Shown: positions 6,861 to 14,522, counted from the stretch's first letter. The stretch is DNA of 23,103 nt from Phascolarctobacterium sp. (GCA_004558595.1 SFCN01000029.1:1-23103); one strand, 5' to 3'. Program-made: numbers and translations. The notes: generated from the letters alone by a model not told the origin.

Positions 6861-7422
6861 TAAAATGATGGGAGCGCTGGAGGCAGTTTTATTTGCCGCA
6901 GGAGAGCCCATAGGTGTGGCGGAGCTTGCCCAATGCCTTCAGCTGGATAAGCCACAGGTGTGGGAGCTTTTATCCTCGCTGGAGCATAGCTATGAGGACG
7001 ATACGCGAGGTCTGATGCTGCGTCAGGTTGGTGATGGCTATCAGCTAGTGACCAAGCCTGTTCATTATGGCTTAGTCATCAATTTAAGCCGTAAAAAAGA
7101 GGTTAAGCTAACCAATGCGGCCATGGAAACCTTGGCCATTATCGCCTTTAAGCAGCCCATAACCAGAGCTGAGATGGAAGCCATTCGCGGTGTTAAGGTG
7201 GACGGAGTGGTGAATACATTATTAGATTTAGGACTTATTGCTGAAGCAGGCCGTAAGAAAGCCTTGGGCAACCCTATTTTGTATGCTACCACCGAGCGTT
7301 TTTTGACAGTATTTGGCTTGGCCAAGCTAGAGGACCTGCCGCCTTTGGAGGATGTGCCAGAGGATGAAGAGCAGGCCGTGCAGCAGGTGCTGGCCTTTGA
7401 GGAAAAGAATTCTTCTGTGTAG
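6850..7422 (+). CDS. scpB: Segregation and condensation protein B
   Basis: ScpB dimerises and binds the centre of the ScpA kleisin in the SMC-ScpAB condensin. The 190-residue protein has two winged-helix domains: the first begins MGALEAVLFAAGEPIGVAELA, the second carries AAMETLAIIAFKQPITRAEMEAIRGVKVDGVVNTLLDLGLI, the family signature. It then shows GRKKALGNPILYATTERFLTVFGL and an acidic tail. I chose ATG 6850, not the upstream in-frame start at 6790, because AGGGGG (6835-6840) is 9 nt before it and the protein then begins like its relatives. The 11-nt overlap with scpA implies coupled synthesis of partner subunits. Confidence 0.96.
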   Translation: MYHDKMMGALEAVLFAAGEPIGVAELAQCLQLDKPQVWELLSSLEHSYEDDTRGLMLRQVGDGYQLVTKPVHYGLVINLSRKKEVKLTNAAMETLAIIAFKQPITRAEMEAIRGVKVDGVVNTLLDLGLIAEAGRKKALGNPILYATTERFLTVFGLAKLEDLPPLEDVPEDEEQAVQQVLAFEEKNSSV

Positions 7423-7464
7423 TGGTGGAGGAATTTCAATAAAGACATAAAGGAAACAGATTTG

Positions 7465-8190
7465 ATGGAAGAGCGTTTACAAAAAATCTTGGCGGCGGCA
7501 GGTATTGCCTCTCGTCGTGAAGCAGAAAAAATTATTATTGCCGGTCGCGTTCGTGTCAACGGTAAGGTGGTTACCGAGCTGGGTACCAAATTTGACCCTG
7601 ATAAGGTACGCATTACCGTGGATGGCAACCCTATTAAGGCGGAAGGCAAGGTATACTATCTGTTCTACAAACCTAGAGGAGTTGTGACCACCATGAGCGA
7701 CCCGCAAAATCGTCGTAGCATTGCCGATTTTGTACAGACATTACCGGAGCGGGTATTTCCCGTAGGTCGCCTTGACTACAATACCGAGGGACTCTTGCTT
7801 TTAACCAACGATGGCGCCCTGGCTCAAGCGCTGATGCATCCCAGCCATGAGGTTAACAAGACCTATCTTGTGAAGGTGCCCGGAATTGTTCCGGATGAAA
7901 AGCTGGATATGCTGCGCGTAGGCGTGAAGCTGGAGGACGGCATGACCGCCCCAGCTGTAGTAAATCTGCGCAGTTATGAGCATGAGCACAATTTCACTTT
8001 ATTTGATATTACTATCCACGAGGGTCGCAATCGTCAGGTACGCCGTATGTGTGATGCGATAGGCTATCCCGTGCGTGATTTAAAACGTATTAAGCTTGGG
8101 CCCTTGACCTTGAGTAATTTAGGGCGCGGTAAATTCCGTGAGCTAAGTGAAGGGGAGTTGGCTTCCTTGAAGAAGGCGGCTAAGCTATGA
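7465..8190 (+). CDS. rluB: Pseudouridine synthase, RluB family (23S rRNA)
   Basis: RluB-type enzymes convert a uridine of 23S rRNA near the peptidyl-transferase region to pseudouridine. The N-terminal S4 RNA-binding domain (about 1-60) begins MEERLQKILAAAGIASRREAE. The catalytic domain has FPVGRLDYNTEGLLLLTNDG with the catalytic Asp104, followed by KTYLVKVPG and the EGRNRQVRRMCDAIG motif typical of the RsuA/RluB/RluE/RluF group. ATG 7465 has AAAGGAA at 7449-7455. A preceding TTG is less likely. It begins 42 nt after scpB and its stop overlaps the next start (ATGA). RluB versus a paralogue cannot be settled from the sequence alone, but this gene context is typical of rluB. Confidence 0.93.
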   Translation: MEERLQKILAAAGIASRREAEKIIIAGRVRVNGKVVTELGTKFDPDKVRITVDGNPIKAEGKVYYLFYKPRGVVTTMSDPQNRRSIADFVQTLPERVFPVGRLDYNTEGLLLLTNDGALAQALMHPSHEVNKTYLVKVPGIVPDEKLDMLRVGVKLEDGMTAPAVVNLRSYEHEHNFTLFDITIHEGRNRQVRRMCDAIGYPVRDLKRIKLGPLTLSNLGRGKFRELSEGELASLKKAAKL

Positions 8191-9425
8191 GCAGGGTAGT
8201 GATTATCGGCGGCGGCGCTGCCGGACTTTTAGCGGGGATTAGCGCTGCGCAAAATGGTGCTCAGGTGACCATTTTGGAAAAAATGCGTCAGCCTGGTAAA
8301 AAGATGCTGATTACAGGCAAGGGTCGTTGCAATATTACCAATGCAGGTGAATTGGCTGAAATCATAAAAAATATCCCAGGTAATGGAAGATTTTTAAATA
8401 GTGCTTTACATAGGTTCACAAATGATGATATAGTAGATATGTTGGAGAGTAATGGCCTCGCCACTAAGGTGGAGCGAGGCAACAGAATCTTTCCCGTCAG
8501 CGATAAGGCCAAGGATGTGGTGGATACACTAGTTAAAATTTTCACCCAAGCTGGAGGCAAGCTGCTCTGCGATACAAAGGCCTTAGAAATTTTGACCAAG
8601 GACGGACATGTGTGCGGCGTGAAAACCGTGAATGGTACATATGCCGCTGACGCTGTGATACTCTGCGCTGGTGGGGCCTCCTATCCTGGCACGGGAAGTG
8701 ATGGCAGCGGAGCTAAGCTGGCAGCTAAGGTGGGGCATAAAATGATTCCCCTAAAACCATCATTAGTGCCGCTAGAAAGCGATTATCCCTATGTAGATGC
8801 CCTGCAGGGACTCTCCCTGCGCAATGTGGCCGCCACTCTTTTGGCCGATGGCAAAAAAGTCGGCAGTGAGTTTGGCGAAATGTTATTCACTCATTTTGGT
8901 GTATCCGGTCCCATTATCCTTTCTTTAAGCAATGTGGCTGCTAAGGCCTTAGCTGAGGGCAGGGAAGTGGAGCTTGATATAGATTTGAAGCCTGCTCTGA
9001 GCAGGGAAAAGCTGGATGCCCGCATCCAGCGTGATTTTCAGCAGTATAGCCGTAAACAGCTGCTTAACGGTCTCAAGGATTTGTTGCCCCAACGACTCAT
9101 TCCCGTGGTGCTGGACATGGCTTACTTGGACGAGGAAAAGTTTATTAACCAGATCTCGAAAGAGGAACGCCAGCGTCTTTTAGACACCTTAAAGCGCTTT
9201 GTGGTGCCCATTACTGCCACTCGTCCCCTTGCTGAGGCCATTGTTACAGCAGGTGGGGTGGATGTAAAGGAAATCAACCCTAAGACTATGGAATCCAAGC
9301 TGGTAGGCGGTTTATTCTTCGCCGGTGAGGTTATGGATGTGGATGGCTATACAGGTGGCTTCAATCTACAGGCTGCTTTTTCCAGCGGTTACGCCGCAGG
9401 CTTGGCAGCTAGTAATCTAGAATAA
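8187..9425 (+). CDS. NAD(P)/FAD-dependent oxidoreductase of the HI0933/YhiN/BaiN family
   Basis: The 412-residue flavoprotein begins with a Rossmann FAD motif, VVIIGGGAAGLLAGISAA, and has the family-specific GKGRCNITNAG near residue 45, GGASYPGTGSDGSG near 166, THFGVSGPIILSLSN near 235, and a C-terminal FAGEVMDVDGYTGGFNLQAA and GYAAG motif. These define the HI0933-like group, annotated as aminoacetone oxidase family or BaiN. In gut clostridia BaiN has been linked to bile-acid 7-dehydroxylation, but most members have unknown substrates. Here it sits in a housekeeping operon, overlapping rluB by 4 nt and 17 nt before cmk, so a general redox role is as likely. Confidence 0.93.
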   Translation: MSRVVIIGGGAAGLLAGISAAQNGAQVTILEKMRQPGKKMLITGKGRCNITNAGELAEIIKNIPGNGRFLNSALHRFTNDDIVDMLESNGLATKVERGNRIFPVSDKAKDVVDTLVKIFTQAGGKLLCDTKALEILTKDGHVCGVKTVNGTYAADAVILCAGGASYPGTGSDGSGAKLAAKVGHKMIPLKPSLVPLESDYPYVDALQGLSLRNVAATLLADGKKVGSEFGEMLFTHFGVSGPIILSLSNVAAKALAEGREVELDIDLKPALSREKLDARIQRDFQQYSRKQLLNGLKDLLPQRLIPVVLDMAYLDEEKFINQISKEERQRLLDTLKRFVVPITATRPLAEAIVTAGGVDVKEINPKTMESKLVGGLFFAGEVMDVDGYTGGFNLQAAFSSGYAAGLAASNLE

Positions 9426-9442
9426 AGTGTGGTTGGATATTT

Positions 9443-10111
9443 ATGAAAAAAATAGTTGTTGCTATCGATGGTCCTGCCGGAGCAGGTAAAAGCACCATAG
9501 CTAAGCTGGTAGCAGAAAAATTAGGCTATGCGTATATTGACACAGGAGCTATGTATCGCAGTGTGGCCTGGAAATTTTTGCAAACAGGCAAGGACTTTGA
9601 TGAAGCCTTTATTAGTACTTTAGCAAAGACCATGGTTATAGAATTCAAGCCTGAAGCAAGCGTCAATCGCGTCTTCGTGGATGGCGCCGAGGTTACGGAG
9701 GCTATTCGTAGCGCTGAGGTTACCGCTAATGTTTCTAGGGTAGCTGCTATCGGCGCTGTGCGTGAGGCCATGGTGGCTCAGCAGCGTCGCATGGGAAAAA
9801 GCGGTGGAGTACTCATGGACGGACGCGACATCGGCACTGTTGTATTCCCCAATGCTCAGCTAAAAATCTTCCTTACTGCTTCTGTGGAAGAACGAGCCCT
9901 GCGCCGTTACAAGGAGCTGGTGGCAAAGGGTCAAGATGTGGATTTGGCTCAGCTTAAGGAAGATATTGCCAGTCGCGACAAGCAGGATAGCGAGAGAGCC
10001 ATTAGTCCCCTGCGCCAAGCGGAGGATGCATTGCTCTTAGATACAAGCCATATGAACATTGAGCAGGTCACAGCGAAAATTCTACATCTTGTTGAGGAGA
10101 AGGCCCAATGA
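9443..10111 (+). CDS. cmk: Cytidylate kinase
   Basis: Cmk phosphorylates CMP and dCMP with ATP. The 222-residue protein has the P-loop GPAGAGKS (residues 10-17), the CMP-binding YIDTGAMYRSVAW, an insertion domain characteristic of bacterial Cmk, the GGVLMDGRDIGTVVFPNAQLKIFLTAS motif, and RASRDKQDSERAISPLRQAEDALLLDTS-like residues near the end (here starting IASRDKQDSERA). The Shine-Dalgarno is poor (TTGGA). The stop overlaps the start of plsC by 4 nt (ATGA). Confidence 0.97.
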   Translation: MKKIVVAIDGPAGAGKSTIAKLVAEKLGYAYIDTGAMYRSVAWKFLQTGKDFDEAFISTLAKTMVIEFKPEASVNRVFVDGAEVTEAIRSAEVTANVSRVAAIGAVREAMVAQQRRMGKSGGVLMDGRDIGTVVFPNAQLKIFLTASVEERALRRYKELVAKGQDVDLAQLKEDIASRDKQDSERAISPLRQAEDALLLDTSHMNIEQVTAKILHLVEEKAQ

Positions 10112-10704
10112 TTTATACAATTCTTAAGCCCATCCTCTGGGTACTTTTCAAGCTAGGCCTTAGGCTCAATGTGGAAGGAACCGAGAATATCCCTCAAGAG
10201 GGACCGCTAGTTATCGCTAGCAACCATTTAAGCTTGTTGGATCCGCCTGTTATCGGTGTGGCTGCTACCCGTAAGGTCCATTTTATGGCTAAGCAGGAGC
10301 TTTTCGTACCTATTTTAGGCGATATTTATAAGGCATTAGGCGCCTTTCCCGTGCGCCGTGGCGGTGCCGATAGAGCGGCCATTAAGCACGGCATTGATAT
10401 CCTTAAAGATAATAAGGTATTAGCTATTTTCCCAGAGGGTACTCGCAGCAAAACAGGTAAGCTGGGCAAGGCTGAGCCCGGCGCCCTGATGATGGCTTCC
10501 AAGGCCATGGCGACGATTGTACCCTGTTGTGTTATTGGCACTGACTTTCAGCGTCAGGGAAGAATTTGGCCCAAGGTTACTGTCCGCTTTGGTAAGCCCA
10601 TTTATTTTCCTGCTGACGCTGTGGTTAATAAAGAGTTTTTACATGATATGACAGAAAATCTCATGCAGCATATCGCTGCTTTGCAGGCTGGAGAAAAGGT
10701 ATGA
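10108..10704 (+). CDS. plsC: 1-acyl-sn-glycerol-3-phosphate acyltransferase
   Basis: PlsC acylates lysophosphatidic acid at position 2 to give phosphatidic acid at the inner membrane face. The 198-residue protein has the catalytic HX4D motif as NH40LSLLD45, the FPVRRGGADR block and the glycerol-phosphate-binding FPEGTRSKTG (108 onward). A hydrophobic N-terminus (about 3-20) is a likely membrane anchor. It lies between cmk and ispH with 4-nt ATGA overlaps at both ends, a conserved order in Bacillota. Confidence 0.95.
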   Translation: MIYTILKPILWVLFKLGLRLNVEGTENIPQEGPLVIASNHLSLLDPPVIGVAATRKVHFMAKQELFVPILGDIYKALGAFPVRRGGADRAAIKHGIDILKDNKVLAIFPEGTRSKTGKLGKAEPGALMMASKAMATIVPCCVIGTDFQRQGRIWPKVTVRFGKPIYFPADAVVNKEFLHDMTENLMQHIAALQAGEKV

Positions 10705-12773
10705 TGGAAATTAAGGTAGCAGAATACTGCGGCTTTTGCTATGGTGTAAAGCGGGCAGTAGAGTTGGCCCAAAGGGCAGCTGCTGATCGTGTCAAGGGAG
10801 GTACCTTTGGTCCTTTGATTCATAATCCCCAGCTGATTAATGAACTGGCTGCTCAAGGCATTGCCTGTCGAGATAGCCTAAATGATTTTCAAAATGGTGA
10901 GACAGTAATTTTTCGCTCCCATGGTGTGGGCCCTGAGGTTTATGCTGAAGCGGAGCAAAAGGGGCTTAAAATTTTGGACGCGACCTGTCCCAATGTGCGT
11001 CTAGCCCAAAAAAAAGCCGCTGAAGCGGCGGCAGATGGCTACTATCCCATTATAGTCGGAGAAAAAAATCATCCGGAAGTAAAAAGTATTTTAAAATGGG
11101 CAGGAAAATCGGCTATCTGTATCGAATGTATAAAAGATATCTCTAGTGTTCCGCAGCAGGAGCGGTATGGAGTAATCATCCAGACCACTTTTGAGCTGCA
11201 AAAATTTGAGGATATATTGCAGGAATTGCAAAAGCAACGCCCGGGGGAGTATCGTGTGGAACGCACTATCTGCCTGGCAACGAGCCAAAGACAAAAGGCG
11301 GCTGTGAAGCTGGCCCAGGAGTCCGACGCGGTAATTGTCATCGGTGGTAGAAACAGCGCCAACACAAGGCATCTCTTCGAGCTTGTTGCCGCAAATTGCA
11401 GCAAAGCATATCATATCGAAACAGCAGACGAGCTGAATGCGGCTATGCTTAGAGGTTGTAATAAAATTGGAATCACGGCGGGGGCATCGACTCCTGACCG
11501 TTTAATTAAGGAGGCTATTTTAGCAATGGAAAACATGGATTTTGAAAGCATGCTCAACGAAAGTATGGAGGTAGAGGTATATCCGGGCAAAATTGTTAAC
11601 GGTACCGTTATTCAATTGGATAAAGACGGCGTATATGTTTCTTTTGGATATAGACATGATGGCTTGATCACCTATCCCGAATGGAACCCGGCTGTAGCTC
11701 CGGAAGAACTGATGGAAACCATTAAGGTTGGCGACGAAGTTGAAGCTAAGGTTATCCCTGGCAGCACCAAGAGCGATTTTGTTCGCCTGTCCAAGGTTAA
11801 AGCAGAGCGCGACGCCGCTTGGAAATCTGTTCCCGAGCTGGCTGAGGGCGAGAAACGCGAAGCAACCGTTAAGGTTCTGCGCATCATCAAGAACAAGGCT
11901 AAGAACATCGTTGGTCTGGCTGTGGCTGTTGAAGGCGTTGAAGGCTTCATGCCTGCTAGCCATGTAGAGCTGCGCCGCGTTGAGGACTTCACTCCTTACA
12001 TTGGCCAAGAGCTGCAAGCTGAAATTATCGAAGTAGATCTGGAAAAGAAACGCATTGTTGTTTCTCGTCGCGACCTGCTGAAGGCTGAGCGTGAAGCTAA
12101 GGCTAAGGCTTACAAGGAAATGAAGGAAGCGCAAGCCCAAGCTCGCAAAGAAGCGCGTGCTGCTGCTGAAGAGGCTGCTTATGCATCCGTTGAAGAAGGC
12201 CAAGTAGTACCCGGCAAGGTTGTTAAGGTTGCTGAGTTTGGTCTGTTCGTAGAAGTTGGCGCTGGTCTGGTTGGCCTGGTTCACAACACTGAGCTGGCTT
12301 GGGACCGTGCTGTAAAGGCTGCTGACGTTGCTAAGGAAGGCGACGAGGTTACCGTTCTGGTTAAGAAGATTGACCGCGAAAACAAACGCGTCGCTCTGTC
12401 TATTAAAGCTACCCAAGAGGATCCTTGGAAGGTAGAAGCTGGTCAATTCAATATTGGCGACATCGTAGACGTTGAAGTAGTTCGCTTCCTGCCCTTCGGC
12501 GCTATCGTTAAGCTGAGCGACAAGGTTGAAGGTCTGGTTCACATTTCTGAAATCGCTCAAGAGCGTATTGCTAAACCCGATGATGCTCTGGAGCTGGGTC
12601 AAGTTGTGAAGGCTGAAGTTATTAAGATGGATCTGGACAGCAAGAAGATCGGCCTGAGCATCTCCAAGGTTAAACGCGATGCTGAAAAGAACGAATATCG
12701 TTCCTACATGGGCAAAAAGAACTCCTCTCTGTCCCAAAATCTGTCCGAACAACTGGAAAGCCTGGAAAAATAA
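10701..12773 (+). CDS. ispH-rpsA: IspH (HMBPP reductase)-ribosomal protein S1 fusion
   Basis: The 690-residue fusion joins two functions. Residues 1-275 are IspH, which reduces HMBPP to IPP and DMAPP at the end of the MEP pathway. The Fe-S ligands are Cys13, Cys96 (DATCPNV) and Cys191 (TICLATSQRQ), with substrate residues His41, His74, His124 and Glu126. Residues about 294-366, 380-458, 498-570 and 582-657 are four S1 RNA-binding domains; an Ala/Lys/Glu-rich helix (about 461-495) separates the second and third. Such fusions are known in Clostridia and Negativicutes. Codon use changes at the junction: the S1 half uses highly biased codons (CTG, GCT, GTT, CGC) unlike the IspH half. A perfect Shine-Dalgarno and in-frame ATG (Met276) lie at the same point, so free S1 may also be made. 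The start overlaps plsC; ATG 10704 is an alternative. Confidence 0.95.
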   Translation: MMEIKVAEYCGFCYGVKRAVELAQRAAADRVKGGTFGPLIHNPQLINELAAQGIACRDSLNDFQNGETVIFRSHGVGPEVYAEAEQKGLKILDATCPNVRLAQKKAAEAAADGYYPIIVGEKNHPEVKSILKWAGKSAICIECIKDISSVPQQERYGVIIQTTFELQKFEDILQELQKQRPGEYRVERTICLATSQRQKAAVKLAQESDAVIVIGGRNSANTRHLFELVAANCSKAYHIETADELNAAMLRGCNKIGITAGASTPDRLIKEAILAMENMDFESMLNESMEVEVYPGKIVNGTVIQLDKDGVYVSFGYRHDGLITYPEWNPAVAPEELMETIKVGDEVEAKVIPGSTKSDFVRLSKVKAERDAAWKSVPELAEGEKREATVKVLRIIKNKAKNIVGLAVAVEGVEGFMPASHVELRRVEDFTPYIGQELQAEIIEVDLEKKRIVVSRRDLLKAEREAKAKAYKEMKEAQAQARKEARAAAEEAAYASVEEGQVVPGKVVKVAEFGLFVEVGAGLVGLVHNTELAWDRAVKAADVAKEGDEVTVLVKKIDRENKRVALSIKATQEDPWKVEAGQFNIGDIVDVEVVRFLPFGAIVKLSDKVEGLVHISEIAQERIAKPDDALELGQVVKAEVIKMDLDSKKIGLSISKVKRDAEKNEYRSYMGKKNSSLSQNLSEQLESLEK
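11508..11528 (+). promoter_or_regulatory. Internal Shine-Dalgarno and start codon at the IspH/S1 junction
   Basis: AAGGAGG (11508-11514) precedes an ATG at 11526-11528 by 11 nt, in frame with the fusion (Met276). It would give a stand-alone 415-residue S1 protein beginning MENMDFESMLNE. The spacing is longer than optimal, and the bases also encode a normal Lys-Glu-Ala, so chance is possible. Confidence 0.55.
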
Positions 12774-12785
12774 GAGGAGCTTCAA

Positions 12786-13850
12786 GTGCAACGCGAACAA
12801 CGTAAGCTAGAACATATTAAATATGCCCTAGAGCTTGGCGATGGACCCGCGACCACGCATTTTGCTGATCTGAGTTTTATACACAATTGTCTGCCGGAGA
12901 TTAATCCGGCAGACATTGATTTATCTGTGAAGCTATTGGGCAAACGGTTACGTTTGCCCTTTTTTATTGATGCTATCACAGGCAGCACCGATGGGGTAAC
13001 GGAGTTAAATAGTAAGCTGGCTCAGGTAGCCGAAGCCTGCGGAATCGGCATGGCCGTAGGCTCCCAATATGGGGCTGTGTGCCAAGGTAGTGGTCTAGGT
13101 AGCTATAAGGTAGTGCGTGAAAAGAATCCTGATGGCTTAGTATTTGCTAATATGAGCGCTTTTGTAACCCCTGAGCAGGCTCTTGCCGCCGTAGAAATGC
13201 TAGAGGCTGATGGTCTGGAGCTGCATTTAAATGCGGCGCAGGAGTTACATATGACCGAGGGCGATAAAAATTACGCAGGTCTATTGCAGAATATGCAAAA
13301 AATCCATGAGAATCTGGATGTGCCAATTATCATTAAGGAAACGGGCTGTGGTATCGCCAAGGAACAATATGAAGAGCTCTTAGGAGCTGGCTTTCGCATA
13401 TATAATTGCGCCGGCGCTGGAGGTACTAATTTCCCGGCCATCGAGGCAAAACGAAGCGGTGTTGAGCTAAACGAAGAATTTCTCAGTTGGGGCTTGCCCA
13501 CCTGCTGGTCCTTAATTGATGCCCAAGGCATTATTCCCCAAAAGCAATGTCTTTTGGCCAGCGGCGGCATTCGCAGCGCAGGTGATGTGGCTAAGGCCTT
13601 TGCCCTTGGGGCAGATGCGGTGGGAATAACCGGACCAGCGCTGCGCCTTGTTGTTGAAGAGGGAATCGAGGCAGCAGTAGCTTATTTTACAGAGCTGGCT
13701 CAGGGGCTGGAGCAATATCTTTCGCTCTTGGGCTGTCGTACTCCTTATGAGCTGCGCAGGGTTCCGCTGCTCATAAAAGGTGAGACGAAAAGCTATGTAG
13801 AATGTCGCGGTTATGATTTACCGTCCCTGTGCAGGGCTCGCATTCGCTAA
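12786..13850 (+). CDS. fni: Isopentenyl-diphosphate isomerase, type 2 (FMN-dependent)
   Basis: Fni interconverts IPP and DMAPP using reduced FMN. The 354-residue TIM-barrel protein starts with QRKLEHI (family RKxxH) and has LPFFIDAITGST (family PLxIxxMTGG), the substrate/Mg motif HLNAAQE (His147, Gln152, Glu153), IIKETGCG with Lys184, AGGTNFPAIEAKR and SGGIRSAGDVAKAFALGAD for FMN phosphate. The usual GSQR motif reads GSQY (Tyr95), a deviation from most members. The GTG start has AGAGGAG (12773-12779) with 6-nt spacing, overlapping the rpsA stop. Position after ispH fits isoprenoid balance. The first 180 nt contain two strong hairpins, the second followed by T6, which could terminate transcription when the gene is not being translated. 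Confidence 0.9.
   Translation: MQREQRKLEHIKYALELGDGPATTHFADLSFIHNCLPEINPADIDLSVKLLGKRLRLPFFIDAITGSTDGVTELNSKLAQVAEACGIGMAVGSQYGAVCQGSGLGSYKVVREKNPDGLVFANMSAFVTPEQALAAVEMLEADGLELHLNAAQELHMTEGDKNYAGLLQNMQKIHENLDVPIIIKETGCGIAKEQYEELLGAGFRIYNCAGAGGTNFPAIEAKRSGVELNEEFLSWGLPTCWSLIDAQGIIPQKQCLLASGGIRSAGDVAKAFALGADAVGITGPALRLVVEEGIEAAVAYFTELAQGLEQYLSLLGCRTPYELRRVPLLIKGETKSYVECRGYDLPSLCRARIR
12888..12915 (+). repeat. Perfect inverted repeat inside fni (11-bp stem)
   Basis: TGTCTGCCGGA (12888-12898) pairs perfectly with TCCGGCAGACA (12905-12915) around a 6-nt GATTAA loop. It is GC-rich and lies about 100 nt after the fni start, 22 nt before the terminator-like hairpin. No T-run follows directly. Confidence 0.8.
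12938..12965 (+). terminator. Intragenic intrinsic terminator in fni (sense strand)
   Basis: A perfect 9-bp stem GGGCAAACG (12938-12946) / CGTTTGCCC (12951-12959) with GTTA loop is followed at once by TTTTTT (12960-12965). It lies in codons 51-60 of fni. It has every sequence feature of a Rho-independent terminator; translating ribosomes should suppress it. Confidence 0.7.
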
Positions 13851-13908
13851 AAAATTAGTTATTTTGTGGAAAATCTGTTAATCTTTGGGCATATATTGTG
13901 GTAAACAC

Positions 13909-13937
13909 TTGAAATGGTCGAAAGATAATGTTATAAT
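13909..13937 (+). promoter_or_regulatory. Promoter of the rimP-nusA-infB operon
   Basis: The -35 TTGAAA (13909-13914) and consensus -10 TATAAT (13932-13937) are separated by 17 bp. The predicted start near 13944 gives a leader of about 100 nt before rimP, which contains the hairpin at 13966-13994. Confidence 0.88.
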
Positions 13938-13965
13938 ATCAATTAGAAGTATAAGTTTTCTTTGT

Positions 13966-13994
13966 GAAAGAGTGGGTTACGTACCCGCTCTTTC
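13966..13994 (+). terminator. Leader hairpin upstream of rimP, candidate NusA-dependent attenuator
   Basis: GAAAGAGTGGGT (13966-13977) pairs with ACCCGCTCTTTC (13983-13994): 12 bp with one G-U pair and a 5-nt loop. The tract after it (CGCTTATTATG) has few and interrupted T residues, as in NusA-dependent terminators. A hairpin of this kind is known in the Bacillus rimP-nusA leader, where NusA autoregulates the operon by attenuation; applying it here is inference. No other terminator separates fni from rimP. Confidence 0.65.
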
Positions 13995-14045
13995 CGCTTA
14001 TTATGCAAAAAACTAAATACAAAATTGAATATGGAGGTGAATTTG

Positions 14046-14522
14046 ATGCAAGCTAAAGAGGTTGAAGCGCTGATTACCGCGTTGGTAGAGCCCATTCTTA
14101 AGGATACGGAGATGACTCTGGTAGATGTGGAATATGTGCGTGAAAAGGATTGGTATCTGCGTATCTTTATTGATAAGCCAGGCGGCGTAGAAATTGACGA
14201 TTGCCAGCTTGTTAGTGAACAGCTTACGGCAGTCCTGGATGATAAAGACCCCATTCCGGATAAGTATTTCCTAGAGGTTTCCTCTCCTGGCATCGATAGG
14301 CCGCTGAAGAAGGACAAGGACTTTGAGGCAGCCTATGGCACAAAGGTTGACATCATGTTTTTCGCTCCTTGGGAGGGCTTAAAGAGCCTTGTAGGCGTCT
14401 TGGAGGCCCATGACGAGGAAGCTGTGTGGGTAAGAAAAATTATTAAGGGTAAGGAATTTAAGAATCCTGACCGTATTGAGCGCAAATTAATTGCTGTTAT
14501 TAGACCGCATATTGACTTTTAA
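14046..14522 (+). CDS. rimP: Ribosome maturation factor RimP
   Basis: RimP is a 30S assembly factor. The 158-residue protein shows the family pattern: TLVDVEYVREKDWYLRIFIDKPGGVEIDDC in the N-terminal domain, LEVSSPGIDRPLKKDKDF (the RimP signature) near residue 80, and a small C-terminal SH3-like domain ending in KLIAVIRPHIDF. ATG 14046 is chosen because GGAGGTGA (14033-14040) sits 5 nt upstream; an in-frame ATG at 14025 would put that Shine-Dalgarno inside the gene. It is the first gene of the operon, 27 nt before nusA. Confidence 0.96.
   Translation: MQAKEVEALITALVEPILKDTEMTLVDVEYVREKDWYLRIFIDKPGGVEIDDCQLVSEQLTAVLDDKDPIPDKYFLEVSSPGIDRPLKKDKDFEAAYGTKVDIMFFAPWEGLKSLVGVLEAHDEEAVWVRKIIKGKEFKNPDRIERKLIAVIRPHIDF

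Noticed and set aside
7426..7440. Strong Shine-Dalgarno (GGTGGAGGAA) after scpB without a nearby start codon
   Set aside because: The nearest possible codons lead to immediate stops and no remnant ORF is recognisable; rluB has its own site at 7449-7455.
11520..12800. Long open frame of 426 codons on the minus strand opposite rpsA
   Set aside because: It lies wholly antisense to the conserved S1 domains, has no recognisable motif, and the codon bias of the sense gene explains the lack of stops.
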